A stretch of 57,536 nucleotides of DNA from Deltaproteobacteria bacterium (GTDB taxonomy: Bacteria > Desulfobacterota > Syntrophobacteria > BM002). Below, piece by piece: positions 26,411 through 35,655 of this stretch. The position numbers were made by a program, and so were the translations under genes. The stretch lies in NCBI GenBank assembly GCA_019309045.1, contig JAFDGZ010000032.1:1-57536 (forward strand), written 5' to 3'. The notes beneath the pieces are model-generated. The model saw nothing but the letters and a program-made list of their open reading frames with translations. It ran no database searches and had not been told where the DNA came from. Position 1 is the stretch's first letter; each line of letters opens with the position of its first letter.

Positions 26411-27097
26411 TTGTCCAAAAACAACCATCTTTACCAGAAAGAGTTTTCCATAGCCGCCAAGTCCAAGGCCAAGATTGAGCTGCTAGAAAGAGACCAGGGC
26501 CTTTTTGTCCAAATGCAGACCCTCGAGAACAGGGAAGCAGGCGTTGAATCGAAAGTCATAATTCCAGCTGCGCTTCTTCCGGAGCTCAAAAGGGCCATAA
26601 CTGAGATGGAAAAAGTTCTCTCCGACAAGGGTGAACTGGAAGACTACGACAATGCCAGATCCTATCAACAAAGCCGCAGGGTGATGTTCGCCAACGACAG
26701 CGAGTTGGAGTTCGCCCGTATTCTGGACTTTTACCAGATCCGCTGGGAATACGAACCCACCACTTTCCCCATCGCCTGGGACGAGGATGGCTATGTGCGG
26801 GAATCTTTCACCCCGGATTTTTATCTACCAGACTATGGCCTCTTCATAGAGCTAACCACAATGAAGCAGTCGCTGGTCACCAAGAAAAACAGAAAAGTGC
26901 GCCTGTTCAAGGAGCACTATCCAAACATTCCCATCAAGCTTTTTTATGGAAAGGATTACAAGGCCCTGCTTATCAAGTTTGGCATTCACCCCGAGCACAG
27001 GGAAGGCAACGAAGGCAAACATGAGAGCCACCGCCCTTCGGCAAACGGCGGGCAACGAGAACAGACTCCCACGAACCGCACGCATAACACCAGTTAA
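26411..27097 (+). CDS. PC4/YdbC-like plus PD-(D/E)XK-like protein linked to hpt
   Basis: About 228 residues from a TTG start with GGAG 7 nt upstream. The N-terminal part (ERDQGLFVQMQTLENREAG, then ESKVIIPAALLPELKRAITEM) resembles PC4/YdbC-type single-stranded DNA-binding domains. The C-terminal part reads like a restriction-endonuclease-like fold: SELEFARILDFYQIRWEYEP, SFTPDFYLPDYGLFIELTT; Glu, Asp and Glu are in place, but the motif-III Lys is Thr. KQSLVTKKNRKVRLFKEHYP follows. hpt starts 9 bp downstream. Function is unknown; similar proteins beside hpt are, to my recollection, found in other phyla. Confidence 0.65.
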   Translation: MSKNNHLYQKEFSIAAKSKAKIELLERDQGLFVQMQTLENREAGVESKVIIPAALLPELKRAITEMEKVLSDKGELEDYDNARSYQQSRRVMFANDSELEFARILDFYQIRWEYEPTTFPIAWDEDGYVRESFTPDFYLPDYGLFIELTTMKQSLVTKKNRKVRLFKEHYPNIPIKLFYGKDYKALLIKFGIHPEHREGNEGKHESHRPSANGGQREQTPTNRTHNTS

Positions 27098-27106
27098 GGC
27101 TGAAAC

Positions 27107-27640
27107 GTGCAATCTGAATTGTTAGGAAAAGTATATCTGAGTGCTGCTGAAATCCAGGGGCGAGTCAGGGAACTCGGCAAGCAGGTTTCTGACGATTATC
27201 GTGGCAAAGAGCTGGTGCTCGTTGGTATTCTACGGGCCTCTTTCGTATTTATGGCGGATCTGGTCAGAGCAATCGACATTCCCCTGTCGCTCGACTTCAT
27301 GGCAATATCGAGTTACGAGGCTGAAGAGGGTTCCTCAGGGGCTGTGAAAATACTGAAAGATCTGGACGAACCCATTACAGATAAACACATTCTCATAGTT
27401 GAAGATATAATCGACACCGGTCTCACCCTCGGCTATCTCATTCGCCACCTGCAGGCAAGAAATCCGGCGAGCGTCAAGATATGCACCCTTCTCGACCGGA
27501 CAATCCGCCGCATCGTGCCGCTGCCAATCACCTATAAAGGATTCGAAATTCCCGATATCTTCGTGGTTGGCTATGGCATGGATTATCAACAACTTTACCG
27601 CAACCTGCCCTCACTGCACCTCTGTGAGGTCAAGATATGA
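27107..27640 (+). CDS. hpt: Hypoxanthine phosphoribosyltransferase
   Basis: This 177-residue type I PRTase salvages hypoxanthine/guanine to IMP/GMP using PRPP. It has VGILRASFVFMADLVRAI, SSYEAEEGSSGAVKILKDL, and the PRPP-binding loop VEDIIDTGLTL (about residues 97-107), then PDIFVVGYGMDYQQLYRNLP near the C-terminus, as in Hpt/HprT. It is 9 bp after the nuclease-like gene and so probably cotranscribed. Confidence 0.95.
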   Translation: MQSELLGKVYLSAAEIQGRVRELGKQVSDDYRGKELVLVGILRASFVFMADLVRAIDIPLSLDFMAISSYEAEEGSSGAVKILKDLDEPITDKHILIVEDIIDTGLTLGYLIRHLQARNPASVKICTLLDRTIRRIVPLPITYKGFEIPDIFVVGYGMDYQQLYRNLPSLHLCEVKI

Positions 27641-27907
27641 AGCCGCTCTCTGCAAGCAAAGCCAGGTTCTGCCCAGGACCATTTTGCGGCTTCAGCCCCT
27701 CCAGGTCTACTTTTCACGACAAGGAGATGCGGCCCCAGGGCTTCCCCAGCCCTCATCTTTGACTCTGTGACCAGCATAAACAAATGTCTCACTGCTGGCA
27801 TCCGGGTAGTGATCCTCTCTGTACCTGATATTGTATACCCCGGTCCTCTGTGTTAAGTTAGTTGACTTCAAGATATTCTTATAGAAAGCAGGAGAGAGGA
27901 ACTTCTC

Positions 27908-29002
27908 ATGAGTGGGCCTTCTTCTTCCAAGCTATTGCACATCCCCCTGTATCGCTGCCTGTTTGTCGCCTGGACCCTGGTGTTGCTGGGAAGCATGGCT
28001 GTTTTGGCTCAACAAAGACCACCAGCTGCTCCTGTCAAGGTGGCTCGGGTGACGTCCGTCAAGATGAGACCGCAGGTGACTCTCATCGGCAATGCAGAAC
28101 CCAGCGTCACCAGTGTTGTAGCAGCAGAGGTCGAAGGCCTGGTAAAGCAGTTCAGCGCCGAAGAAGGTACTTTTTTACAAAAGGGAGACGTCATTGCCAG
28201 GCTGGAAGCTACCCTTCTACTCAAGGATCTCCAGGCAGCAAGGGCGAACAGGACTGAAGTAGAAGCCCGACTCAACAATGCCCGGGCCGAGCTTCGGCGT
28301 TCGGCTAAACTCCTTGCTACCAAAGCAATAGCCGACAAAAAGTATACCGACGATCTCGCAGAAGTGGAAACTCTAGAAGCACGGATGATGAGAATGCAGG
28401 CCGAAATAGGACGTCTCCAGGATGAGATCGCCAAGAAGACCATAGAGGCGCCGTTCAGCGGCTTTGTTGTCGAAGAGCACGCCCAGGTGGGAGAATGGCT
28501 GAGCAAAGGTGGGCCTGTTATAACTCTTGCCGATTTGAAAAACATCGAGGTGCTGGTGGATGTACCTGAGCGCTACATCTCGCGAGTCCGGGTGGGAGAT
28601 CCCGTCAGGGTGACAGTGGATGCTCTGAATCCTGGAACCTTTCAGGGAAAAGTCATCGCTGTGATTCCTGTAGGAGACACTGCCGCTCGGACTTTTCCAG
28701 TCAAGGTCGCCGTGCACAATCCCGATGCCCGCATCATGGGTGCCATGCTCTGCAGGGTCAGTCTGCCATTGGGCGAGGAACAAGCCGTCCTTGCTGTTCC
28801 CAAGGACGCAGTGGTGAACAGGGGTGCTCGTTACCTGCTGTTTACTGTAGAAAATGGCAAAGCCCGCCCGATTCCTGTAGGTCTGGGAAGGGCAGCCAAC
28901 AGCATGATCGAGGTAAAAGGCCCTGTCAAGGAGGGAATGGTGGTGGTGGTGCGCGGCAATGAAAGGCTCAGGCCTGGACAACCGGTGCAGGTCATACCCT
29001 AG
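27908..29002 (+). CDS. RND efflux periplasmic adaptor (membrane fusion protein)
   Basis: A 364-residue membrane-fusion protein. An N-terminal hydrophobic segment (residues about 17-36) is a signal/anchor. The biotinyl-lipoyl halves are AAEVEGLVKQFSAEEGTFLQKGDVIARL and EAPFSGFVVEEHAQVGEWLSKGG, separated by a long alpha-hairpin (about 100-180); beta-barrel and membrane-proximal domains follow. It links an inner-membrane RND pump to an outer-membrane channel. The RND gene follows after 250 bp. No TolC/OprM gene is present nearby. Confidence 0.92.
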   Translation: MSGPSSSKLLHIPLYRCLFVAWTLVLLGSMAVLAQQRPPAAPVKVARVTSVKMRPQVTLIGNAEPSVTSVVAAEVEGLVKQFSAEEGTFLQKGDVIARLEATLLLKDLQAARANRTEVEARLNNARAELRRSAKLLATKAIADKKYTDDLAEVETLEARMMRMQAEIGRLQDEIAKKTIEAPFSGFVVEEHAQVGEWLSKGGPVITLADLKNIEVLVDVPERYISRVRVGDPVRVTVDALNPGTFQGKVIAVIPVGDTAARTFPVKVAVHNPDARIMGAMLCRVSLPLGEEQAVLAVPKDAVVNRGARYLLFTVENGKARPIPVGLGRAANSMIEVKGPVKEGMVVVVRGNERLRPGQPVQVIP

Positions 29003-29066
29003 AGGATCTCAGTCTCAAAGACATTGCACGGGGACTCCTAGAGTCCTTCCTATATGCAAGAATCTG

Positions 29067-29176
29067 TTGGAGTAATGGAGCAGTGGAGGATTGGAGTGAT
29101 GCTGAGGACTAACCGATTCGAGATTGGGGCCTGACTTTTTCCAACACTCCAGTATTCCAAAACCCCAGTACTCCAA
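29067..29176. repeat. Imperfect inverted repeat between the efflux genes
   Basis: The left arm TTGGAGTAATGGAGCAGTGG (29067-29086, continuing to 29099) and the right arm ending CCCAGTACTCCAA (to 29176) are imperfect reverse complements over about 33 bases, roughly 70 percent matching, with about 45 bp between. It contains no gene; it could be a decayed miniature element. Confidence 0.45.
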
Positions 29177-29252
29177 GACAGTTTGGACAACTCATATCGG
29201 CAAGACCACGCTAATTTGATCTGGCCCAAAATATCAGGCCTCCAGGATCACA

Positions 29253-32200
29253 ATGAAAGTTGTTGATGCTTCCATAAAAAACCCGATCACAGTGGCGGTG
29301 GGAGTTATTCTGCTGGTCATGTTTGGCCTGATTGCCCTCTTTCGCATCCCGGTCCAGCTGACACCAAACGTGGACAAGGCAGAAATCACCGTGAACACCA
29401 TGTGGCCCGGCGCCAGTCCCCAGGAGGTGGAACGCGAGATAATCGACGAGCAGGAGGATGTGCTCAAGAGCGTCGAAGGCCTGGTTGAAATGAAAAGTGA
29501 GAGTTTTCTCGGCCGAGGCAGAGTCACCTTGCAATTTCAGGTGGGCACGGACCCGGATGCTGCTCTCCTCAAGGTTTCCAACAGCCTCAACCAGGTCCCT
29601 CAATACCCTGATGAGGCTCAAGAACCTGTGCTGGTGTCTTCCGGCAGCGAACAGAACGCCATTGCCTGGATCGTGCTCGAACGCCTCAGCGGCGATCACA
29701 GCAACATTGCCACCGAATACCAGTTTGTCAAGGATTACATTAAACCGCGTTTCGAAAGGATTCCCGGTGTAGCCGAATCCGAGATCTTTGGCGGCATAGA
29801 GCCGGAAATGCAGGTCATATTCGACCCTGACGCCCTGGCGGCCCATTATATAACTCTCGCCGAAGTGGCAGCCTCACTGAGTCAGGAAAACGAGAATATC
29901 AGCGCTGGAGACTTCGACGAAGGCAAGCGGCGCTTCATTACCAGGACAGTAGGACAGTTCCGCAGCCCAGCTGATGTGGCCAACGTGGTAATCAAATATG
30001 TAAACGGCGCTCCCATTTACGTCCGGGACGTGGCCGCTGTGAGGTTGGGATATGCCAAGGAAACAGCGGCAGTATATGAGAAAGACAGGCAGACTATTGC
30101 CATCAACTGCAAACGTCAGACCGGCGCCAATGTCCTGCTGGTAATGCAGGGCATCCGCCAGGCCATCAAGGAAATGAACAGCGGCCTTCTGCGACAACGG
30201 GGTTTGCGCCTCCGCCAGGTCTACGATGAGACTGAATATATTGACAGCGCTATCGAGCTGGTCCGCCAGAACCTTGTTCTCGGCGGCAGTCTGGCTGTGC
30301 TGGTGCTTCTTCTTTTCCTGCGATCACTCACCAGTACCCTGATCATTGCTACCGCTATTCCCATCAGCATAGTGGGAACTTTCTTGTTGATGTCCTTTTT
30401 CGGACGCAACATCAACGTCATCAGCCTGGCAGGTCTCGCCTTTGCCGTAGGCATGGTTGTTGATGCCGCCATTGTTGTCCTGGAAAACATAGACCGCCAC
30501 CGTGGACTTGGTGAAGACCGTCTGCAGGCGGCTTCTGCCGGCACCATCGAGGTCTGGGGAGCTGTACTGGCAAGCACTCTTACCACCATGGCGGTTTTCA
30601 TCCCGGTGGTTTTTGTAAAGGAAGAAGCAGGACAGCTTTTCCGGGACATTGCCATTGCCATCAGTTGTGCCGTGGCCCTCAGCCTGACGGTCTCCATTAC
30701 CGTAATCCCCTCGCTTGCTGCAAAGATTCTCGGAATTTTCCGGGATCGGCGGTTGGCAAGAGCCCCCTATCCCGAACCCGGCAAAGCGCAATTGTCGCCA
30801 GTAAATCCCCGACAAAATCCCGGCCATACTCCAGGGAGGGAAAAGCCTGCAGGTTTTCTCAGCTCCCTATTGCGCCCTGTGGATGTATTCGCTCACTGGT
30901 TTACCGAGGGCATCGCCTCTCTCAATTACCACATAACCGGTTCGCTGGGTGCTCGCCTTTTTGTGGTAGTGATTCTCACGGTCTTCTCTCTCGCCATGGC
31001 CTTTTTCCTGGCACCCAAGACTGAATATCTTCCTGAAGGAAATCGCAACTTCGTCTTCAGCATTCTTCTGCCGCCGCCCGGGTACAATCTGGATGAACTC
31101 AGCAAAGTGGGCGAAGAGATTGTCGACCATCTTCGACCCTACTGGCAGGGAGAAGAAAAGCCTGACGGTTCCAGACAGTTCAAGGAGCCACGCATCCGGA
31201 ATCTCTTTTATGTGGCCCTTGGTCGCCTCATGTTTGCCGGCGCCTCCACGAAAGATCCTTTGAAGGCCAGAAGTCTCGTACCTGTTTTTATGCGCAAACT
31301 TCGCAAACTGCCAGGATTTTATGCCACCTCCTATCAGACAAGCCTGTTCGGCCGCGGCATAAGCTCCGGCAGGACAATCGACCTGGACATCACCGGTCCT
31401 GACCTGGAGCGTCTCATCGAATTGGGGGCACGGGTCTTCTTTCAGGCAATGCAGCTGTTGCCCGGCTCCCAGATTCGCCCCATTCCGAGCCTTGATCTTG
31501 CCAGTCCTGAAATCCGCATCATTCCCGACCGCGTCCGGGCCAGCAGCCTGGGGCTTTCGGCCAGAGATATTGGCCTAATAGTGGACAGCATACTGGACGG
31601 CCGCAAGGTGAGCGACTACCAGTATGAAGGCAGGGAAATAGATCTGACCCTCATGGGCAGGAAGGCTGCCATCCAGAGAACTCAGGATTTCCAGGATCTG
31701 CTCCTGCGAGCTCCGGACGGCCGTCTGGTAACCCTTGGCTCTGTGGCCCACATACGCTGGGTTGCGGGGCCTACTCAGATAAACCACATCGAACGGCAGC
31801 GGGCCATTACCATCCAGGTTCGTCCACCTCGAGAGATTCCCCTAGAGGAAGCCATGGACACCCTGAAGACCAGGGTGATAGGCCCGCTCCAGAAAAGCGG
31901 TGAACTCGGCGGTCTTTACAACATCAACCTCTCGGGTACGGCAGACGACCTGGTGGTTACCCGCAGGGCGCTGCAGTGGAACTTTGTCCTGGCCCTGATA
32001 ATTACCTATCTATTGATGGCAGCCCTCTTTGCAAGTTTTCTCTATCCTTTTGTCATCATGCTCAGCGTTCCCCTGGCAGCAGCCGGCGGCTTCGCCGGTC
32101 TCTGGCTCGTGAGCCACTTCATCGAGTATCAGGCTCTCGATGTGCTCACCATGCTCGGCTTCGTCATCCTCGTGGGCACAGTGGTAAACAACGCCATTCT

Positions 32201-32495
32201 CATTGTACACCAGAGTCTGAATCACATCCGCCATGAAGGCATGGAAAGGCGGGCCGCCATACGCGAGGCGGTGCGCAACCGTATTCGGCCTATCTTTATG
32301 AGTACAACCACCAGCGTCTTCGGCATGCTGCCCCTGGTGCTCTTTCGCGGTGCCGGCTCTGAACTATACCGCGGCCTGGGCAGCGTGGTGGTGGGTGGCC
32401 TGGTGCTCTCCACCATATTTACCCTTTTCTTGATTCCGGCTCTTTTCAGTCTTGTTCTGGACGCCCGGGTGAAGATAGCCGGCAAGATTTCCTGA
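29253..32495 (+). CDS. RND efflux transporter, AcrB/HAE1 type
   Basis: A 1080-residue inner-membrane proton-driven pump with 12 predicted membrane helices in two homologous halves, each with a large periplasmic loop. TM1 follows KNPITVAVGVILLVMFGLIALFRIPVQL; the TM4 proton-relay Asp lies in LAFAVGMVVDAAIVVLENIDRHR (about residue 400); the second half has VILVGTVVNNAILIVHQ. An unusual proline-rich linker (about 508-535) sits before the second half. Substrates are probably hydrophobic drugs or lipids (HAE1), not metals, since no CusA Met cluster is seen. Confidence 0.94.
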   Translation: MKVVDASIKNPITVAVGVILLVMFGLIALFRIPVQLTPNVDKAEITVNTMWPGASPQEVEREIIDEQEDVLKSVEGLVEMKSESFLGRGRVTLQFQVGTDPDAALLKVSNSLNQVPQYPDEAQEPVLVSSGSEQNAIAWIVLERLSGDHSNIATEYQFVKDYIKPRFERIPGVAESEIFGGIEPEMQVIFDPDALAAHYITLAEVAASLSQENENISAGDFDEGKRRFITRTVGQFRSPADVANVVIKYVNGAPIYVRDVAAVRLGYAKETAAVYEKDRQTIAINCKRQTGANVLLVMQGIRQAIKEMNSGLLRQRGLRLRQVYDETEYIDSAIELVRQNLVLGGSLAVLVLLLFLRSLTSTLIIATAIPISIVGTFLLMSFFGRNINVISLAGLAFAVGMVVDAAIVVLENIDRHRGLGEDRLQAASAGTIEVWGAVLASTLTTMAVFIPVVFVKEEAGQLFRDIAIAISCAVALSLTVSITVIPSLAAKILGIFRDRRLARAPYPEPGKAQLSPVNPRQNPGHTPGREKPAGFLSSLLRPVDVFAHWFTEGIASLNYHITGSLGARLFVVVILTVFSLAMAFFLAPKTEYLPEGNRNFVFSILLPPPGYNLDELSKVGEEIVDHLRPYWQGEEKPDGSRQFKEPRIRNLFYVALGRLMFAGASTKDPLKARSLVPVFMRKLRKLPGFYATSYQTSLFGRGISSGRTIDLDITGPDLERLIELGARVFFQAMQLLPGSQIRPIPSLDLASPEIRIIPDRVRASSLGLSARDIGLIVDSILDGRKVSDYQYEGREIDLTLMGRKAAIQRTQDFQDLLLRAPDGRLVTLGSVAHIRWVAGPTQINHIERQRAITIQVRPPREIPLEEAMDTLKTRVIGPLQKSGELGGLYNINLSGTADDLVVTRRALQWNFVLALIITYLLMAALFASFLYPFVIMLSVPLAAAGGFAGLWLVSHFIEYQALDVLTMLGFVILVGTVVNNAILIVHQSLNHIRHEGMERRAAIREAVRNRIRPIFMSTTTSVFGMLPLVLFRGAGSELYRGLGSVVVGGLVLSTIFTLFLIPALFSLVLDARVKIAGKIS

Positions 32496-32564
32496 TGGCC
32501 CCTTCGTTGATGACAGCAAAGGTTGTCAGGTTAGACTTCTCACCGCGAAGAGACCATATCTGAC

Positions 32565-33434
32565 ATGAAAACAACAGAACTGGACATTGCTGCAAACGGC
32601 CTTGTGCTCAAGGGCAGCCTCTGCACACCTGAAGCCGCTTCCTGGCCGCTGGTGGTCATGTGTCACGGCCTTCTGAGCCACAGAAACAGCTCAAAATACC
32701 GGTTCCTTGCTCAAACCCTTGCGGCCAGGAACATCGCCAGCCTCCGCTTCGACTTCAGGGGATGCGGTGAAAGCGAGGGTGAGCTGCAGGAAAGCACTGT
32801 ATCGGCAAGGTGGCATGACCTGCGCTGCGTCATTGCTGCGGCAAGACGGTTGCGTGGCTTCGACGGCTGCCTCGGCCTGTTGGGCAGCAGTCTTGGAGGC
32901 TTTCTGGTGCTGCTGGAGTTGAGCCGCAGCAGTTCGCCGTATCCTGCAGCAGCCTGGGCAACGCCCTCGTCTCTGCTGGAGCTGGAAAGTCGCCTCGAAT
33001 CCTCTCCCCTGCCCCTGGGTCCTGCCTTCATCCAGGACTTGCGGCAATATGAGATACTGCCCGCGCTGGCGACGGTCAGCCGCACCCTGCTGATCCACGG
33101 ACTTGATGACACCCTGGTTCCGGCAAGGCATGCCCGGCTCCTGTACGAAGCACTGGCCCCGCCCAAGTGCCTTCATCTGCTGCCCGGCGCTGACCACAGA
33201 ATAAGCCAGCCGGAGTGGCGGCAGCGAGCAGCCGCCCTCACCGTAGATTGGTTTGCCAACTATTTCTTTATTCCATCATATCTTCTTTTACAATCTCCTC
33301 AGACTGTGTTCACCCGTTTCCATTTGATCACCACACCCTCTACTTACAAAGCCGACATCTTCTTGGCAGAAGCTTCAGGAGTGCCTATACTCAGGGTCGC
33401 AAAAAAATTCTTGCAACTGCAGCGTTGGCTATAA
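32565..33434 (+). CDS. Alpha/beta hydrolase with an aberrant C-terminal tail
   Basis: The first 230 residues are a compact alpha/beta hydrolase (serine aminopeptidase/YitV-like): VMCHGLLSHRNSSKY, LRFDFRGCGESEGEL, nucleophile GLLGSSLGGFLVLL (Ser about 107), acid GLDDTLVPARH, and His in GADHRISQPEWRQRA. A normal protein would end soon after VDWFANYF. The last 55 residues (from about 33260) are AT-rich, hydrophobic and unlike the family, suggesting that the original 3' end was lost and the frame runs into foreign DNA. It is 69 bp after the RND gene. Confidence 0.85.
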   Translation: MKTTELDIAANGLVLKGSLCTPEAASWPLVVMCHGLLSHRNSSKYRFLAQTLAARNIASLRFDFRGCGESEGELQESTVSARWHDLRCVIAAARRLRGFDGCLGLLGSSLGGFLVLLELSRSSSPYPAAAWATPSSLLELESRLESSPLPLGPAFIQDLRQYEILPALATVSRTLLIHGLDDTLVPARHARLLYEALAPPKCLHLLPGADHRISQPEWRQRAAALTVDWFANYFFIPSYLLLQSPQTVFTRFHLITTPSTYKADIFLAEASGVPILRVAKKFLQLQRWL

Positions 33435-33763
33435 TATAGTAATTTTATAGTCAACGAACTTACGAAGTGGTAACTTTCCATTATCAAACAACCTGGCTGT
33501 CCCTCTGAAGATATTTACGCTCATTTCTTATTATGGCTGCATAGTGACACTGAGTTCGGTAATTCCAGCTACCAATTTGCCCGTGGTGTGAAGAATAGAG
33601 TTGCTATTTTCGCCGCTGAAAGAAGGGAGCGATCAGCCATTGCACCAGAGTTCGGTCGCGAGGGAGTTTCCACTAGGGTGTTTGATCAAGAAGACTTTTC
33701 CTTCTCAACTATAGAGAACAAAAAAGCGTGTGTAAAACATCGCACTCGACAAAGGAGGAAGGT
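33435..33763. other. AT-rich gap at the left side of the accessory region
   Basis: No gene or clear promoter was seen in these 329 bp; base composition drops in GC relative to both sides. The gap ends with the strong AAAGGAGGAAGG ribosome binding site of the next gene. Confidence 0.4.
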
Positions 33764-35326
33764 ATGAAATGGTCACATGTCCTCGTTCAGATTTTCTACA
33801 AGGCAAGGCGCACGGCAATTTTCTGCCCGGCAATTTTCTTTCTGTTTGCTTCTGGGGTGGGTTTATCCGCAACCTTTATAGTGGATACAACGCTGGACGA
33901 CCCCACCAAAACGGACTGTACCCTGACTTCTAAAGATTGCAGCCTGAGAGGCGCCATCAGTGCGGCAAACGCGACGCCGGGAAAGGATTTAATCCAGGTT
34001 CCCGCGGGCACTTACACCCTGACCAATTTGGGAACAGGGGATGATTTGAATGCCACCGGCGATCTGGACATCACGGACTCCCTCACCATCGAGGGGGCAG
34101 GCTACGTAGAGACTGTTATTGACGGCGGCGCCAGGGACCGAATCATCCATATTCCCACCGGCACCGGAATAGGCGTGATTCTCTACGGCCTTACCCTGCA
34201 AAACGGCTCGGCTCCCTATGGCGGCGGGATCGCCAACATGGGAGGGGATCTAACGATCAAGGACTGCATCGTCCAGGAAAACACGGCTGTCGGAAGTAGC
34301 ATTGGTACGATTGGAGGCGGGATCCTGCTTGACAATGATGGCATGTTGACTATTACCAACTCCTTTATACTAAACAACCGGTCAGGCAGTGCTGGTGGAG
34401 GGATCTTCGTCAATCAGGGCATGCTGAATGGTACGGATATCAATATTATGGGAAACGAGGCCTCCCAGGACGGGGGCGGGATCTATATGTCCAATGGGGT
34501 GATGACCTTACTGCGAAGCACTATAGCCCTGAATACCGCCTCGTCGGGTGCAGGGGGAGGCATCCTGACCTTTTATCCCACATATGAAGGGGTGACTTCC
34601 CTTGTGAATTGCACGGTCAACCTCAATCAGGCGAAAGACGGAGGCGGACTCTATCTGTCGACATCTGTCCCACCGGGAATGGAGATTAGAAACTGCAGTA
34701 TTTACGGAAATGAGGCCTCCCAGGACGGGGGCGGGATTTACTACTACAACAACGCCGCGGGCGAGCTCATAGTCGTGAACTCCACGATTGGCCTGAACAA
34801 GGCTGACCGCCGCGGGGGCGGGTTCTACAACAAGGAAGGTATCGCAAAGATGCTTTTCACGACGGTGACGGCCAACCGAGCCGATGATGACGACGACGCA
34901 ACAGGGGACGGAGGAGGGTTCTTTCGCGAGGGCGGCATTACACAGATCAAATATACCATTCTGGCCGAAAACCAGGATCGCGGCGGGGAGGCGCCAAACT
35001 GCAGTGGGAGCTTGGTCATCGTGGGAAATAATCTGGTGGATGACCCTTCAGGGTGTACTTTTGCGGGAACCGGCTATGTTATCACCGGCCTGTCTCCTCA
35101 GTTGGGCACGTACGGACTGCACGGCAATATCACCGGCTACTACCCTCTGGCCAGAACCAGCCCTGCTGTCAACGCCTGCATCGACTGCCTGGACTTCTTT
35201 CTGGCTACAGTTAGGCAGGACCAGCGAGGCAAGCTGCGTCCCCAGGCGGGTCGCTGCGATCTGGGTGCTTACGAGGTGGCTCACAGCATGGTCCCAATCC
35301 TGATTCCGCTGTTACTCTCTTACTGA
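33764..35326 (+). CDS. Secreted CSLREA/right-handed beta-helix repeat protein
   Basis: About 520 residues from the ATG at 33764 (AGGAGG 6 nt upstream). An N-terminal signal peptide (FCPAIFFLFASGVGLSA) is followed by FIVDTTLDDPTKTDCTLTSKDCSLRGAISAANATPG, the CSLREA-type N-terminal domain (here CSLRGA), and then about 12 parallel beta-helix turns with GGGI/GGGL and NxA motifs, including an exact repeat of NEASQDGGGIY (about 245 and 325). It ends ...VPILIPLLLSY, a short hydrophobic tail. Probably secreted and surface-located; possible adhesin, no catalytic site seen. Confidence 0.8.
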   Translation: MKWSHVLVQIFYKARRTAIFCPAIFFLFASGVGLSATFIVDTTLDDPTKTDCTLTSKDCSLRGAISAANATPGKDLIQVPAGTYTLTNLGTGDDLNATGDLDITDSLTIEGAGYVETVIDGGARDRIIHIPTGTGIGVILYGLTLQNGSAPYGGGIANMGGDLTIKDCIVQENTAVGSSIGTIGGGILLDNDGMLTITNSFILNNRSGSAGGGIFVNQGMLNGTDINIMGNEASQDGGGIYMSNGVMTLLRSTIALNTASSGAGGGILTFYPTYEGVTSLVNCTVNLNQAKDGGGLYLSTSVPPGMEIRNCSIYGNEASQDGGGIYYYNNAAGELIVVNSTIGLNKADRRGGGFYNKEGIAKMLFTTVTANRADDDDDATGDGGGFFREGGITQIKYTILAENQDRGGEAPNCSGSLVIVGNNLVDDPSGCTFAGTGYVITGLSPQLGTYGLHGNITGYYPLARTSPAVNACIDCLDFFLATVRQDQRGKLRPQAGRCDLGAYEVAHSMVPILIPLLLSY

Positions 35327-35655
35327 GACCTGGAGTGAGCGATTTTCAAGACCTCAAGCCGGGCATATCTGACAAGAGTGGAAAACTTCTCAGAATAGCA
35401 AAGCACCCAGGCAACAGAGCACGATCCTGAACTGGACGCACAAAGACGGCTAACATGTGTTCCTCGACACTGCTGTCAATGTTGGATTGCTACCGGTACA
35501 GCACATGTTCATGTCGCCCCCCAGAGTTCCTCTGATATTTCCTGACCAGAACAATAAGCATGGCGTGACACCAAGCACACCTTTGTTGACACAACAGACC
35601 AGGAACACCGGCCTACGCGCTAACCCGCAACCGGCAACTCACAAGCCGCAACATC
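35327..35655. other. Gap between convergent genes
   Basis: This stretch of 329 bp between the CSLREA gene and the MBL gene shows no gene and no clear terminator. It contains CGCTAACCCGCAACCGGCAACTC near 35618-35640, related in style to the dispersed intergenic motif listed at 13118. Confidence 0.35.

Noticed and set aside
26230-26478. 82-residue frame before the nuclease-like gene
   Set aside because: It overlaps the promoter and the real gene start and its Shine-Dalgarno-like bases abut the ATG.
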